DNA from: Alteromonas gracilis
Lineage (GTDB): Bacteria; Pseudomonadota; Gammaproteobacteria; Enterobacterales; Alteromonadaceae
Direction of reading: 5' to 3'
NCBI RefSeq assembly: GCF_002993325.1
Contig: NZ_PVNO01000026.1
Coordinates: 248,001-312,000, forward strand
DNA length: 64,000 bases
Positions 8,338 through 18,805 of the stretch are shown piece by piece; within the stretch, counting starts at the first letter, position 1; each line of letters begins with the position of its first letter. The position numbers and the translations under genes are program-made. Under the pieces are notes generated by a model. The model saw only the letters and a list, made by a program, of their open reading frames with translations, ran no database searches and had not been told where the DNA came from.

Positions 8338-9897
8338 GTGTCACGGAAGTTAATTAAATCAGGTCTTATAGTTAGTGTAATGACCTTAGTCTCTCGCGTG
8401 TTGGGGTTGGTACGAGACGTGGTTGTCGCTCGATTGATGGGCGATGGCGCTGCTGCGGATGTATTCTTCTTTGCCAATAAAATCCCTAATTTTCTTCGGC
8501 GTTTGTTTGCTGAGGGGGCGTTCGCTCAGGCTTTTATTCCCGTATTGACGGAAGTTCATGCCAATGACGATAAAAAACAACTCCGTGAATTTGTTGCCAA
8601 AATTAGCGGCACATTAGGAGCGATTGTTTTCGTCGTCTCCATCATAGGCGTCATTGCGTCTCCCGTACTCGCGGCGCTTTTTGGCACAGGGTGGTTTATC
8701 GCTTGGTTAGAAGGCGATGAAGCAGGTGATAAGTTTGTCCTTGCTTCAACCATGTTAAAAATAACATTCCCATACCTAGCGTTTATTTCACTAACAGGGC
8801 TTTCAGGTGCAATTCTTAATACGCTAAATAAATTTGCCGTAGCGGCATTCACGCCAGTATTGCTCAACGTTTGTATTATCGCATGCGCTATTTATCTGTC
8901 TCCAATGTTGGCGCAGCCTGCTTATGCCTTGGCATGGGGTGTTTTTATCGGCGGGATAGTTCAGTTTGTATTTCAGCTCCCTTTTTTATTTAGGGCTGGA
9001 TTATTGGTGAGACCTAAATGGGGATGGCACGATGAAAATGTCGTAAAAGTAAGAACGCTAATGATCCCCGCATTGTTTGGGGTGTCGGTTGGGCAAATTA
9101 ATCTGTTGTTCGACACTTTTATCGCGAGCTTCCTTGTAACCGGCTCAATCAGCTGGCTGTACTACTCTGACAGATTGTTAGAGTTTCCTTTAGGCCTTTT
9201 CGGTATTGCAATTGCTACCGTTATTCTTCCCACACTGTCGCGAAACCACGTAAGTAACAACCCTAAAGCCTTTGCTGCAAATATAGACTGGGCGTTTCGT
9301 ATGGTGTGCCTATTAGGTATACCAGCAGCAGTCGGCTTAGGTGTCATGGCTCGACCCATTCTAACGGTTATTTTTCAGCGAGGCGCGTTTACGGCTGAAA
9401 CCGCGATAATGGCGTCGTACTCATTAACCGCATACTCGTTTGGCCTGCTGAGCTTTATGCTCGTGAAAGTTCTAGCCCCAGGTTTCTATTCGCGGCAAGA
9501 CACCAAAACGCCCGTCAGGTTTGGTATTTGGTGCATGGTAGCGAATATGGTGTTCAACGTTGTTTTGGCTATCCCTTTCGGTTATGTGGGGCTAGCTATC
9601 GCCACCAGCATGTCGGCTACACTTAACGCTGCCTTACTCTATATAACGCTACATCGGCAAGGCGTCTTCGCACTAAGCCGGACGTCCGTGTTATTTATTG
9701 CTCGTGTTCTCTTGTCTAGTGCTGCCATGGGCGGACTTATTTATTATCGCGATAAAGGGTTAGCCTTCTTTGATTTATCTCTATCCGCCCAAATGTTAGA
9801 AGTAGGGATTACGATTGCACTTTCAGTTGTACTTTTCTTGGTCACCATGCTCGTTTTAGGTATGCGTCCTAGACACTTCAGAAGTGGCGGCGGGTGA
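8338..9897 (+). CDS. murJ: Lipid II flippase MurJ (MviN)
   Basis: A 519-residue integral membrane protein of the MOP exporter superfamily, the right length for MurJ with about 14 transmembrane segments. The N-terminal signature is clear: a VSRVLGLVRDVVVA stretch (18-31) and NFLRRLFAEGAF (51-62), containing conserved Arg residues needed for lipid II transport. It flips lipid-linked peptidoglycan precursor to the periplasm. The start is GTG at 8338; the nearby ATG at 8331 is followed at once by TGA. It precedes ribF, as in many gammaproteobacteria, but a good promoter at 10002-10030 gives ribF its own transcript. Confidence 0.95.
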   Translation: MSRKLIKSGLIVSVMTLVSRVLGLVRDVVVARLMGDGAAADVFFFANKIPNFLRRLFAEGAFAQAFIPVLTEVHANDDKKQLREFVAKISGTLGAIVFVVSIIGVIASPVLAALFGTGWFIAWLEGDEAGDKFVLASTMLKITFPYLAFISLTGLSGAILNTLNKFAVAAFTPVLLNVCIIACAIYLSPMLAQPAYALAWGVFIGGIVQFVFQLPFLFRAGLLVRPKWGWHDENVVKVRTLMIPALFGVSVGQINLLFDTFIASFLVTGSISWLYYSDRLLEFPLGLFGIAIATVILPTLSRNHVSNNPKAFAANIDWAFRMVCLLGIPAAVGLGVMARPILTVIFQRGAFTAETAIMASYSLTAYSFGLLSFMLVKVLAPGFYSRQDTKTPVRFGIWCMVANMVFNVVLAIPFGYVGLAIATSMSATLNAALLYITLHRQGVFALSRTSVLFIARVLLSSAAMGGLIYYRDKGLAFFDLSLSAQMLEVGITIALSVVLFLVTMLVLGMRPRHFRSGGG

Positions 9898-10001
9898 TTT
9901 TCGTATACGGTGATTGATGCTGTATTTAATAGCTTTTTTAGTTTTTTTGAATGCGGAGTTGCAGCAAGAGTTCAATCGCGCGGTGAGTAGGGCGGGTGTG
10001 C

Positions 10002-10030
10002 TTGGTATTGTGCTCTGTGTCGGCTATAAT
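10002..10030 (+). promoter_or_regulatory. Sigma-70 promoter for the ribF-ileS-lspA-fkpB-ispH operon
   Basis: TTGGTA (10002-10007) and a perfect TATAAT (10025-10030) with exactly 17 bp between them, 43 bp before the ribF start. The best-looking vegetative promoter in the window. Confidence 0.75.
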
Positions 10031-10073
10031 CGCGAGCTTTGATTTTCTAGCAGTTAAAAGGTAGTGGCTAACA

Positions 10074-10994
10074 GTGGAATTTATCCGCGGGCTAAACAAT
10101 GTAAAACCGCACCATAAAGGGTGTGTGCTCACTATTGGCAAGTTCGACGGCGTACACCGTGGTCATCAAGCTGTGCTAGCCAATGTGCTTGAAAAAGCAA
10201 AGTCGCTAGCACTTCCTGCCACCGTCATGGTTTTTGAACCGCAGCCTGAAGAAGTCTTTATGCCAGACAAGGCACCGGCGCGCATCAGTCCTCTTCGTGA
10301 AAAATATGAGTTGCTGCGACAGCAAGGCGTGGACAGGTTACTCGCGGTAAGATTTAACGCAGAATTTGCCAAACAAAGTGCTGACACTTTTGTGCATGAC
10401 TTACTCGTCGATAAGCTAGGTGTAAAGTTTTTAGTTGTGGGAGACGACTTTCGTTTTGGAAATGGTCGTAAGGGCGACTTCCAAATGCTGCAAGCGGCAG
10501 GCAGGCAATATGGTTTTGACGTGGTAAGCACTCACAGCTTTACTATGCACGCTCATCGCATAAGCTCTACAGCAGTTCGCGATGCGTTAGCCGATGGTGA
10601 ATTTGGGCTTGCAACAGAAATGCTGGGGCGTCCCTTTGCTATCCATGGCAGAGTGGTTCATGGTGAGAAAAAAGGCCGTACCATTGGTTTCCCTACAGCG
10701 AATGTCATGCTAAAACGCCAAAAAACGCCTATTCATGGTGTGTTTGCGGTTCGTGTTGACGTAGATGGGAAGCACTTTAATGGTGTTGCTAATATTGGCA
10801 CCCGACCTACTGTGAATGGCGTAAGAAACCAACTGGAAGTTCACATTTTTGATTTGTCATCCGATCTATATGGCAAGCCCATAACGGTGTTTCCGATGGC
10901 AAAAATAAGAGATGAAATTAAATTTGATTCTTTCGAAGCGTTGAAAGATCAAATTCAAGCAGATGCAGCACAAGCGCGTCTGTTATTAGCATAG
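10074..10994 (+). CDS. ribF: Bifunctional riboflavin kinase / FAD synthetase
   Basis: A 306-residue cytosolic enzyme that converts riboflavin to FMN and then FAD. The N-terminal adenylyltransferase domain has GKFDGVHRGH (22-31), the nucleotide-binding motif; the C-terminal flavokinase domain (from about 185) has the GFPTAN motif and NIGTRPT. The start is GTG at 10074 with AAGG upstream. It is the first gene of the conserved ribF-ileS-lspA-fkpB-ispH group. The 268-bp gap before ileS is longer than usual and could hold a second promoter, though I see no convincing one. Confidence 0.95.
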   Translation: MEFIRGLNNVKPHHKGCVLTIGKFDGVHRGHQAVLANVLEKAKSLALPATVMVFEPQPEEVFMPDKAPARISPLREKYELLRQQGVDRLLAVRFNAEFAKQSADTFVHDLLVDKLGVKFLVVGDDFRFGNGRKGDFQMLQAAGRQYGFDVVSTHSFTMHAHRISSTAVRDALADGEFGLATEMLGRPFAIHGRVVHGEKKGRTIGFPTANVMLKRQKTPIHGVFAVRVDVDGKHFNGVANIGTRPTVNGVRNQLEVHIFDLSSDLYGKPITVFPMAKIRDEIKFDSFEALKDQIQADAAQARLLLA

Positions 10995-11262
10995 TTAAAC
11001 GTGATAAAGTCGCGAAAAGCTTGTGCGCGAATTTGTTTCATTGAGTTCCATCTTTAAGCGTGAATTCGTGTTTGTGAAACCCGTAAGCAAGTCACTGTGC
11101 TAAAACAAAATACGTCGGCCTCGCAGTAGTGAGAACGACACGCAGTTTTAAGCTGAACTTTTTACATTCAGCATTTAAATTTGAACATCGCATAATGAAT
11201 ATCGCCTTCACAATGTTTTAGTGCATTGGGTGAAAATTAAGGTAACCGGATAATACAATTTT

Positions 11263-14082
11263 ATGAGTGATTACAAAGCCACACTAAACCTTCCAGAAAC
11301 TGCGTTCCCGATGCGCGGTAACCTTGCTCAGCGCGAGCCGAAAATGCTTAAAGACTGGCAGGAGAAAGGGGTATACAGCAAAATTCGTGAAGCGAAAAAA
11401 GGCAAAAAGCCATTCATTCTTCACGATGGCCCTCCTTATGCAAATGGCGATATTCACATTGGTCACGCGGTTAACAAAATTCTTAAAGACATTATTGTAA
11501 AGTCTAAAAACCTTTCTGACTTCGATTCTCCGTACGTTCCAGGTTGGGATTGTCACGGTCTTCCCATTGAATTGATGGTAGAAAAGAAAGTTGGCAAGCC
11601 GGGCAAGAAAGTCACGGCAGCTGAATTTCGTCAAAAATGTCGCGAATATGCACAAAAGCAAATTGACGGCCAAATGGCAGACTTTAAACGCTTAGGTGTA
11701 TTTGGTGAGTGGGGTAACCCATATAAAACCATGGACTTCAAATCTGAAGCCGACATCATTCGCGCGTTAAGCAAAATAGTAGATTCAGGCCACTTGGAAA
11801 AAGGCTTTAAGCCCGTTCACTGGTGTACAGATTGTGGTTCGGCACTTGCTGAGGCAGAAGTTGAATACAAAGACAAAGTATCTCCAGCTATTGATGTTAA
11901 GTTCCCAGTGGCTGATGTGGCTGCCATTGCAAAAGCGTTTGGCGTGTCTGAAGATGACTTGGTCACACACAAAGCAGGTGTTGTCATATGGACCACTACA
12001 CCTTGGACACTTCCAGCTAACCGCGCTATCAGCTTACATCCAGAGCTTACTTACGCAATAGTGGAGGTTCAGCCTTCAAACGAATGGTTCGTGGTAGCGC
12101 AAGATTTGCTAGAAAGCTGCATGACCCGCTATGGTGTTGAAGATTTCCGCGAAGTCGCAACCTGTACCGGTGCAGCACTTGATAAGCTAAGAGTTAATCA
12201 CCCATTTTTAGATCTAGAAGTACCGCTTATTCTAGGCGACCATGTTACTACTGAATCAGGTACGGGGTGCGTACACACAGCGCCTGCTCACGGTGTAGAC
12301 GATTTTAACGTGGGTAAGCAGTACGATATCGAAGTGTATAACCCGGTTGGTAACAACGGTGTTTATCTTGAAAATACGCCTCTCTTTGCTGGTCAATTCG
12401 TATTTAAAGCTAACGATGAAATTATCGAAACGGTAAAAGAGAAGGGTAACCTTGTCTTGAACGTAAAATACGAGCATAGCTACCCGCATTGCTGGCGCCA
12501 TAAAACGCCGATCATTTTCCGCGCTACTCCTCAGTGGTTTATTAGCATGGACAAGAAAGGCCTTCGCGCTGAATCTCTTGAGCAAATTAAGCAAACCAAA
12601 TGGATCCCAGATTGGGGCCAAAACCGCATTGAGAAAATGGTTGAAGGTCGTCCAGACTGGTGTATCTCACGTCAACGTACCTGGGGCGTACCTATTCCTT
12701 TATACGTGCATAAACTTACCGGTGAAATTCATCCAGAGTCTTCAGCATTGATGGAAAAAGTAGCGCTAGAAGTTGAAGCTAAGGGGATTCAAGCGTGGTG
12801 GGATTTGGATGATGCAGCACTGCTTGGCAGCGAGCTAGAGAACTACGAAAAAGTGACCGATACCTTAGACGTGTGGTTTGATTCAGGCGTCACTCACTAC
12901 TTTGTTGTTGACCGTCGTGACGACATTCCGGCATCGGCTGATTTATACCTTGAAGGTTCTGACCAGCATCGTGGTTGGTTCATGTCTTCGCTTATGTCAT
13001 CGACTGCCATGCACGGTCATGCGCCTTACAAAGAAGTGCTAACTCACGGCTTTACGGTAGATGCCCACGGCAGAAAAATGTCGAAGTCGGTAGGCAATGT
13101 TGTAGCGCCTCAGGAAGTCACTAACAAGTTAGGCGCAGACATCCTTCGTCTATGGGTGGCGTCTACTGACTATCGCGGAGAAATTGCGGTATCAGATGAA
13201 ATATTAAAGCGTGCTGCCGATGGCTACCGCCGCGTACGTAACACTGCACGTTTCTTACTTGCGAATCTTAACGGCTTCAAAGTGGAAGATGCGGTTGCAG
13301 AAGAGGATATGGTAGCACTTGACCGCTGGATCGTTGCGCGCGCTAAGGCACTTCAAGAAGAGCTAATCGAAGCATATAACAACTATGACTTGCTGGTAGT
13401 GTCGCAGAAACTTACCCACTTCTGTTCAATAGAGCTGGGAGCGTTCTACTTAGACGTAATTAAAGATCGTCAGTATACAGCCAAAGCAGATGGTGTGGCT
13501 CGTCGTTCATGCCAAACGGCGATGTACCATATCGTTGAAGCTTTAGTTCGCTGGATGGCGCCGATTACCAGCTTTACTGCACAAGAAATCTGGGAAAGTT
13601 TACCAGGCGAGCGCAGTGAGTTTGTATTTACCGAAACTTGGTATGAAGGTTTTAATGACTTCACGCAAAGCGACACGTTTAACGATGCCCTGTGGCATCA
13701 GGTGCTAAGGGTAAAAGACGCGGCGAACCAAGCGATGGAACAGGCGCGTAAAGATGGCACACTAGGTGGGTCACTTGAAGCGACTATATCGCTCTACGCT
13801 ACCGAGTCGCTTTACAACGTGCTAGCTAAGCTAGAAGACGAACTGCGTTTTGTGCTTATCACGTCAGGCGTTACCCTTGAAAAAGTAGACAGTGCGCCAT
13901 CTGATGCAAAAGCTACGGACGTTGAAGGTTTATGGTTGAGCGTTGATAAAGCAAGCGGTGAAAAGTGTGTTCGCTGTTGGCATCACCGTGAAGATGTAGG
14001 TTCACACGAAGGTCACGAAGAACTGTGTGGTCGCTGTGTGACAAATATCGACGGTGACGGAGAAGAGCGTCACTATGCTTAA
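11263..14082 (+). CDS. ileS: Isoleucyl-tRNA synthetase
   Basis: A 939-residue class I synthetase of bacterial (E. coli-like) type. HIGH is at 65-68, KMSKS at 605-609, with the long CP1 editing domain between them, and the C-terminus ends in a four-cysteine zinc site (CVRCWHH...CGRC) needed for aminoacylation. It charges tRNA-Ile in the cytosol and edits Val-tRNA. The last 8 bases overlap the start of lspA, indicating translational coupling, as in E. coli. Confidence 0.98.
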   Translation: MSDYKATLNLPETAFPMRGNLAQREPKMLKDWQEKGVYSKIREAKKGKKPFILHDGPPYANGDIHIGHAVNKILKDIIVKSKNLSDFDSPYVPGWDCHGLPIELMVEKKVGKPGKKVTAAEFRQKCREYAQKQIDGQMADFKRLGVFGEWGNPYKTMDFKSEADIIRALSKIVDSGHLEKGFKPVHWCTDCGSALAEAEVEYKDKVSPAIDVKFPVADVAAIAKAFGVSEDDLVTHKAGVVIWTTTPWTLPANRAISLHPELTYAIVEVQPSNEWFVVAQDLLESCMTRYGVEDFREVATCTGAALDKLRVNHPFLDLEVPLILGDHVTTESGTGCVHTAPAHGVDDFNVGKQYDIEVYNPVGNNGVYLENTPLFAGQFVFKANDEIIETVKEKGNLVLNVKYEHSYPHCWRHKTPIIFRATPQWFISMDKKGLRAESLEQIKQTKWIPDWGQNRIEKMVEGRPDWCISRQRTWGVPIPLYVHKLTGEIHPESSALMEKVALEVEAKGIQAWWDLDDAALLGSELENYEKVTDTLDVWFDSGVTHYFVVDRRDDIPASADLYLEGSDQHRGWFMSSLMSSTAMHGHAPYKEVLTHGFTVDAHGRKMSKSVGNVVAPQEVTNKLGADILRLWVASTDYRGEIAVSDEILKRAADGYRRVRNTARFLLANLNGFKVEDAVAEEDMVALDRWIVARAKALQEELIEAYNNYDLLVVSQKLTHFCSIELGAFYLDVIKDRQYTAKADGVARRSCQTAMYHIVEALVRWMAPITSFTAQEIWESLPGERSEFVFTETWYEGFNDFTQSDTFNDALWHQVLRVKDAANQAMEQARKDGTLGGSLEATISLYATESLYNVLAKLEDELRFVLITSGVTLEKVDSAPSDAKATDVEGLWLSVDKASGEKCVRCWHHREDVGSHEGHEELCGRCVTNIDGDGEERHYA

Positions 14083-14623
14083 GCTTTTTCGCGAAACTGG
14101 CTTGCGTTTCTTATGGATAAGCGCGATTGCGTTTATCCTTGATCAATGGAGTAAGTATACGGTTATTGACAGCATGTCGCTCTATCAGTCGATACAGGTA
14201 TTGCCGTTTTTTAATTTTACTTACGTGCATAATTATGGCGCCGCATTTAGCTTTTTAGAAAATGCTGGTGGCTGGCAGCGCTGGTTCTTTACTACCATCG
14301 CTGTTGTAGTGAGTGCTGTTATTTTATGGTGGCTGAAACAGTCACCTCGTTCGCAAAAGATGCTGCCGGTTGCCTTTGCCTTTATTCTAGGTGGCGCACT
14401 GGGTAACGTTTACGACCGTCTAGTTCATGGCTATGTCATCGACTTTTTAGATTTTTACGTAAACAATTACCACTGGCCGGCGTTCAACATTGCCGACAGC
14501 GCAATATTTATAGGCGCGGCTTTACTGATCATCGACATGTTTAAAAATAGCGATAAACAGCGTGAAGCAACTGGTGCAGAGGCGCAAACTGACTCTGCTG
14601 AAAATAGCGAAACCATTAAGTAG
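14075..14623 (+). CDS. lspA: Lipoprotein signal peptidase (signal peptidase II)
   Basis: A 182-residue inner-membrane aspartyl protease with four hydrophobic segments, which cleaves signal peptides from diacylated prolipoproteins. The two catalytic aspartates are in NVYDR and FNIADS. The frame is open from GTG 14054, but the ATG at 14075 gives the normal N-terminus [12 protein letters not shown] and overlaps ileS by 8 bp. A polar C-terminal tail of about 25 residues (after IDMFKN) is longer than in E. coli and probably cytoplasmic. Confidence 0.95.
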   Translation: MLKLFRETGLRFLWISAIAFILDQWSKYTVIDSMSLYQSIQVLPFFNFTYVHNYGAAFSFLENAGGWQRWFFTTIAVVVSAVILWWLKQSPRSQKMLPVAFAFILGGALGNVYDRLVHGYVIDFLDFYVNNYHWPAFNIADSAIFIGAALLIIDMFKNSDKQREATGAEAQTDSAENSETIK

Positions 14624-14637
14624 TATTTGGATAGGTT

Positions 14638-15105
14638 ATGACTGACTCATTATTAATTGGCGCTGACAGCGAAGTAATTCTTCACTTTGATCTAAAGCTA
14701 GAAGATGGCTCTGCCGCCGACAGCACTCGCGTAAACAATAAACCTGCCAAAATGGTAATGGGCGACGGTAGCCTTACGCCGAACTTTGAGGCCTGTTTAC
14801 TTGGACTTAAAAAAGGTGATAAAAAAGCATTTACGCTAGCGGCTAACGACGCATTCGGCGAGCCTAATCCGAACAATATCCACTATATGGATAGAAGTCG
14901 TTTTAGCGCTGATTTAAAGATAGAAGAAGGCATGATTTTAGCTTTTTCTCAGCCTGATGGTTCAGAAATTCCGGGGATAATCCGAAGCGCTGCTGGCGAC
15001 TCTGTAACAGTAGACTTCAATCACCCACTAGCAGGGCAAACGGTTATTTTTGATGTTGAAATTATCGATGTAAAACCTGGCGTGTCAGCACAGGGTGGAA
15101 ACTAG
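14638..15105 (+). CDS. fkpB: FKBP-type peptidyl-prolyl isomerase FkpB (SlpA)
   Basis: A 155-residue SlyD/FkpB-type FKBP. The typical segments are the N-terminal strand [12 protein letters not shown], the [12 protein letters not shown] region and the insert-in-flap chaperone domain (about 65-130). It lacks the His-rich tail of SlyD, and its place between lspA and ispH is the conserved fkpB position. It is a cytosolic prolyl isomerase/chaperone. It lies 14 bp after lspA and 2 bp before ispH, so it belongs to the same operon. A true SlyD homologue is encoded separately at 28707-29192. Confidence 0.92.
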   Translation: MTDSLLIGADSEVILHFDLKLEDGSAADSTRVNNKPAKMVMGDGSLTPNFEACLLGLKKGDKKAFTLAANDAFGEPNPNNIHYMDRSRFSADLKIEEGMILAFSQPDGSEIPGIIRSAAGDSVTVDFNHPLAGQTVIFDVEIIDVKPGVSAQGGN

Positions 15106-15107
15106 TT

Positions 15108-16052
15108 ATGCAAATACATTTAGCTAATCCTCGTGGCTTTTGCGCAGGTGTCGACAGAGCTATCACCATAGTTGAACGAGCCCTCGAAATGTTTGAACCG
15201 CCAATTTATGTGCGCCACGAAGTGGTGCATAACAAATTCGTGGTTGATGGACTGCGTGAGCGCGGCGCGCTATTTGTAGATGAACTTCACGAAGTGCCAG
15301 ACGACAGCATAGTCATTTTTTCTGCCCATGGCGTATCGCAAGCAGTGAGAAAAGAAGCTGAAAGTCGCGGTCTCAAAGTATTCGACGCTACCTGTCCGTT
15401 GGTTACTAAAGTACATATGGAAGTCACCCGCGCCAGTAAAACAGGGACGGAGTGCATTTTAATAGGTCACGCTGGTCACCCAGAAGTTGAAGGAACGATG
15501 GGCCAGTACAGCAACGTTGACGGCGGTATTTACTTAGTTGAATCTGAAGCTGATGTGGCGACACTTGAAGTTAAAGATCCGACCAACCTTTATTACTGCA
15601 GCCAAACGACGCTATCTGTTGATGATACTGCTGATGTAATTGACGCGCTTCGCGCTAAATTCCCACATATCAATGGACCACGTAAAGACGATATTTGTTA
15701 TGCCACTCAGAATCGCCAAGACGCGGTGCGAGACCTCGCTCAAGATTGCCAAATCCTCCTTGTTGTTGGTGCGCAGAACAGTTCAAATTCAAATCGGCTT
15801 CGCGAGTTAGCGGAAAAAATTGGTGCTAAAGCACATTTAATTGCCGATGCTAACTGTATACAAAAAGAATGGTTAGAGGGTGTAGAACATATAGGCGTAA
15901 CTGCTGGCGCGTCTGCGCCAGAAGTGTTGGTGCAAGGCGTTGTTAACAGGCTAAAAGAATGGGGGGCTACCTCTGCCTCGGAACGTTCTGGACGAGAAGA
16001 AAATGTTGAATTTGCTGTGCCCAAAGAGTTGAGAGTTAAACAGGTCGTTTAG
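15108..16052 (+). CDS. ispH: 4-hydroxy-3-methylbut-2-enyl diphosphate reductase
   Basis: A 314-residue iron-sulphur enzyme for the last step of the MEP isoprenoid pathway, giving IPP and DMAPP. Cluster cysteines are in GFCAGVDRA (Cys12), DATCPLV and DDICYAT, and the HEVVHN and HGHPEVEG-type ([10 protein letters not shown]) segments are present. It is the last gene of the ribF operon, followed by a strong terminator. dxs and ispA, other isoprenoid genes, are at the far end of the window. Confidence 0.97.
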   Translation: MQIHLANPRGFCAGVDRAITIVERALEMFEPPIYVRHEVVHNKFVVDGLRERGALFVDELHEVPDDSIVIFSAHGVSQAVRKEAESRGLKVFDATCPLVTKVHMEVTRASKTGTECILIGHAGHPEVEGTMGQYSNVDGGIYLVESEADVATLEVKDPTNLYYCSQTTLSVDDTADVIDALRAKFPHINGPRKDDICYATQNRQDAVRDLAQDCQILLVVGAQNSSNSNRLRELAEKIGAKAHLIADANCIQKEWLEGVEHIGVTAGASAPEVLVQGVVNRLKEWGATSASERSGREENVEFAVPKELRVKQVV

Positions 16053-16075
16053 CCTTACGGCGTGGCAAACATCAT

Positions 16076-16108
16076 AAAAAAACACCGCACTTGTTGCGGT
16101 GTTTTTTT
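16076..16108 (+). terminator. Rho-independent terminator after ispH
   Basis: A 14-bp stem (AAAAAAACACCGCA, 5-nt loop CTTGT, TGCGGTGTTTTTTT) beginning 24 bp after the ispH stop, with a seven-T run. It closes the ribF-ispH operon. Confidence 0.9.
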
Positions 16109-16153
16109 ATGCTTTTGTCTACTGGAAATTCAATAGCTTACGGATACATAATA

Positions 16154-16418
16154 ATACCAGTCCGCATAGATAATTACCCACTCAGCGAGAATTAAAATGT
16201 TCGTAATCGCGGCGTGTTACCGCAGGTATAGTGGTTCTACATCAAGGTGACACAACAAAGAGTACGGACATTTTAAACTCGCCCTTCGGGAAGGTCTGGC
16301 AAGCTTCCTAGCTTCATTCTGGGAATTTGAAAGGGAATAACCATTCCTGCATTCCCACGCTTCGCTAGGAAACTTGCCAGCGCCTTCTGAGTGGGCACTT
16401 ATCTATGCGGATTGGTAT
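16154..16418. mobile_element. MITE-like non-autonomous element, 265 bp
   Basis: Imperfect 32-bp terminal inverted repeats (16154-16185 and 16387-16418) differ at about four positions; both carry a CCGCATAGATAA core. Between them are two further inverted repeats: 16185-16205 with 16263-16282 (left half), and 16296-16312 with 16364-16380 (right half, 16 of 17 matching), the latter continuing inwards through TGGGAAT/ATTCCCA. The element has no coding frame. No clear target-site duplication is visible at the ends. The terminal core recurs at 26342, 28671 and 43593. It lies between the ispH terminator and pilV. Nothing in the window encodes a transposase for it. Confidence 0.75.
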
Positions 16419-16717
16419 GATATCCAAGTGATCGTCGCGAGCAAGTTGCAGGTTAGTTATTATTAATTTTCTACATCCTGCCCATGCGTATTAAAAAGTA
16501 GACTTCGATTTCTGCATAGCGATATTGCGAGGCACGTTGTACACATCAGAGATGGTACGACTTAAACTGCAGTTTGGTGCCACTGTTTGTCGTCTGTCTG
16601 GTCTAATATGAAAGGATTCTTAAAATTATACGTTTTAATAACCAAGGATACCCAGCGTTATACGCTTTTACCTTACTATACTACATTGGTAATAAAGCCA
16701 TTTGTAATGCAAGGTAT

Positions 16718-17380
16718 ATGTCGAAGGTAATGAAAGCTGAAAAGGTGATAGTTGAAAAAGTGAAAGGACGTAGACTCCACCGTCAAAGCGGTGCCGGTCT
16801 TATTGAAATCCTTATCACGCTTTTTATCCTTGCGGTGGGATTACTTGGTGTTGCTGCATTACAGTTCACCGGTTCTTTTGCGAACAAAGATGCAATTAGC
16901 AGAACCCAAGCAGAAATGGTTGCTGCACAAGTAGCAGAGCGCCTGCGCGCTGCGGCCCGGCCGGCCACTGTAGGCGATGGTATGGTTGCGAATAATGCCT
17001 ACTTTTCCAGCAATAACTATAATTTTTCGACGCTCAGTTGTGCAGGCTCTTCTAACCCTTACTACGGCTGTTGCTTGACGAGACCGGCTGGTGTGCCGAA
17101 TTGTGAAGGGCAATCCTGTAACGAAGCGCAAATGGCTGCTTATGACGGGTGGGCGCTTTCTTGTTCAGCTGTACAAACTAATCCTCAAACGAAAGTCTCA
17201 GTTTCTTGCGCTGACAACAATACCGCTGATATCTACAGCTGTAGCGCAGGCTCGCGTGTTCAGGTGCTACTTACTTGGCCTGTTTCATCATCGGGTAATC
17301 AAACTTATACCCTTAATTCTAGATGCAACCCAACTACCGGCGACAGCAATGCGTGTGTGTTTAAGGATATCACGTTATGA
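16718..17380 (+). CDS. pilV: Type IV pilus minor pilin PilV
   Basis: A 220-residue prepilin. The processing site is SG|AGLIE (cleavage after Gly25, Glu30 at +5), followed by the hydrophobic helix ILITLFILAVGLLGVAAL typical of PilV. The mature domain is Cys-rich. It is a minor pilin of the priming complex at the pilus tip. The start is uncertain: from ATG 16718 the leader is 25 residues, long for a prepilin, and an in-frame GTG at 16760 would give 11. The 300 bp upstream, after the MITE-like element, hold a TATACT (16677-16682) but no matching -35. The stop overlaps the pilW start by 4 bp. Confidence 0.88.
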   Translation: MSKVMKAEKVIVEKVKGRRLHRQSGAGLIEILITLFILAVGLLGVAALQFTGSFANKDAISRTQAEMVAAQVAERLRAAARPATVGDGMVANNAYFSSNNYNFSTLSCAGSSNPYYGCCLTRPAGVPNCEGQSCNEAQMAAYDGWALSCSAVQTNPQTKVSVSCADNNTADIYSCSAGSRVQVLLTWPVSSSGNQTYTLNSRCNPTTGDSNACVFKDITL

Positions 17381-18237
17381 ACTCGAATCAGTTGGGGTCT
17401 CAGCGGGGTTTTTCACTAGTTGAACTGATGATTACATTAACCTTGGGGTTAGTGATCTCAGGTGCAGTTATTCAGGTGCTAGTTAGTAGCAGTGTTACTA
17501 ATAAACTCAATCAAGCTGTGTCGCAAGTGCAGGAATCGGGGCGTTTCATAATGGGTAGATTATCTGCTGAATTTTACGAAATTGGCCGCTACGATCAAGT
17601 AACCGCGAACATCGACGCTTCAGTCGACGTCGTCGCAGAAGCGGCTTATTTAGAAAATCACCCCATTGCCGTGGTTGGGGACTTCGCAACTAATGCAACC
17701 TTAGGCAGCGTCCAGACCGCAAGCGGGGGCAGCGACAAGCTCGTTGTAAGCTTATTGGCCAAGGAAGATTGTACGGGTAATTCACATGGCTATGCCGTGG
17801 GTAGTGAATTCCACGTGGTAAATCACTATTTTGTGACAGGAAGTACGCTTAAATGCACTGGCTACGATGGACGAGTGCTCCGTGGCCTAAAAGCACAGAC
17901 CGTTTCTCCACTTTCCGTGACCTTGCTCGATAATGTAGAGAGCTTTCAAGTGCAATTTGGTGTTTCGGACACAATAACCAATTCACGAGGACAAGCCATT
18001 TCATACGTGACCGCCGATGAAGTTGCGGGTTTAAGAGCGTTGAATCAGCAAGTGGTATCGCTGCGGTGGGCAATTATGCTTAAAAGCTATCAAAATGAAG
18101 TAAGGCAAACTCAGGCTCAAAAGTACGCGCTGTTGAACGAAGCGTCGAAAACCATGGATACCGCACATTATTATCAGGTGTTCTCAAAGACGCTAGCACT
18201 TCGAAATATGAAGAATTTTGTTAGGAGTTCGCAATGA
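17377..18237 (+). CDS. pilW: Type IV pilus minor pilin PilW
   Basis: A 286-residue prepilin with an 11-residue leader and processing site RG|FSLVE, then the hydrophobic alpha-1 helix LMITLTLGLVISGAVIQVLV. Length and position between pilV and pilX fit PilW, a minor pilin that with PilV, PilX and PilE starts pilus assembly and carries PilY1 at the tip. It overlaps both neighbours by 4 bp (ATGA type), so the operon is tightly coupled. Confidence 0.9.
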   Translation: MNSNQLGSQRGFSLVELMITLTLGLVISGAVIQVLVSSSVTNKLNQAVSQVQESGRFIMGRLSAEFYEIGRYDQVTANIDASVDVVAEAAYLENHPIAVVGDFATNATLGSVQTASGGSDKLVVSLLAKEDCTGNSHGYAVGSEFHVVNHYFVTGSTLKCTGYDGRVLRGLKAQTVSPLSVTLLDNVESFQVQFGVSDTITNSRGQAISYVTADEVAGLRALNQQVVSLRWAIMLKSYQNEVRQTQAQKYALLNEASKTMDTAHYYQVFSKTLALRNMKNFVRSSQ

Positions 18238-18797
18238 AACAACAAGGCTTAGTGATGGTATTTGCATTGCTAGTATTGCTTTCGATTACTGTTTTAGGTG
18301 TAAGCGCGGTTACTAGTAGCTTGTCACAATCTAAGATGGCGGTGTCTATGCAGCAAAGCGGCTTGGCCTTTGATGCGGCTGAGGCAGCTATCGCAGGCGT
18401 GTTTTTCGAATCCGAAGATGAGACGTTACTTACAGATCCAGCTAAAACCGATCCATTATCAGAAGCTAGACAGGGTAATGTATTTGACCCCGTCGCTGAT
18501 ACGATGAGCTGCTTTGATGAAGGGCAGTGGACTGACCGTCACATGACAGAAGGCGGGCTCTCTGTGGGTGATAGGCATATTACCGACGGCACTTATCAAA
18601 GTGCAGCATCGTCTAAGAGTTGGTCTCGTACTGCATTTATTCGCGAGCAGGCTTGTCGAGGTTCAAGTAATGTAATTGGTGGAAGTAATGTGAACTGCCA
18701 CGTGTTTATTATAAGAGGCTGCGGCAAAGTTGCAGGTAAATCCTCGGTTGTCGCTAACAGTTTGGCTGCTTCAGTATTTGGCCCGGCTTCACAATAG
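18234..18797 (+). CDS. pilX: Type IV pilus assembly protein PilX
   Basis: A 187-residue minor pilin with the short N-terminus MKQQG|LVMVFALLVLLS. Like other PilX proteins it has an atypical N-terminal helix lacking the +5 Glu and a following SLSQSKMA region. Four-plus cysteines in the C-terminal half may form disulphides. It overlaps pilW by 4 bp and is 8 bp from pilY1. PilX joins PilV, PilW and PilE in the tip complex. Confidence 0.85.
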   Translation: MKQQGLVMVFALLVLLSITVLGVSAVTSSLSQSKMAVSMQQSGLAFDAAEAAIAGVFFESEDETLLTDPAKTDPLSEARQGNVFDPVADTMSCFDEGQWTDRHMTEGGLSVGDRHITDGTYQSAASSKSWSRTAFIREQACRGSSNVIGGSNVNCHVFIIRGCGKVAGKSSVVANSLAASVFGPASQ

Positions 18798-18805
18798 GTA
18801 TCAGC

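Noticed and set aside
10995-11262. Leader regulatory element (T-box-like) upstream of ileS
   Set aside because: No T-box or specifier-loop structure is visible, and such elements are not expected in this group; only a small GCTGAA/TTCAGC hairpin was seen.
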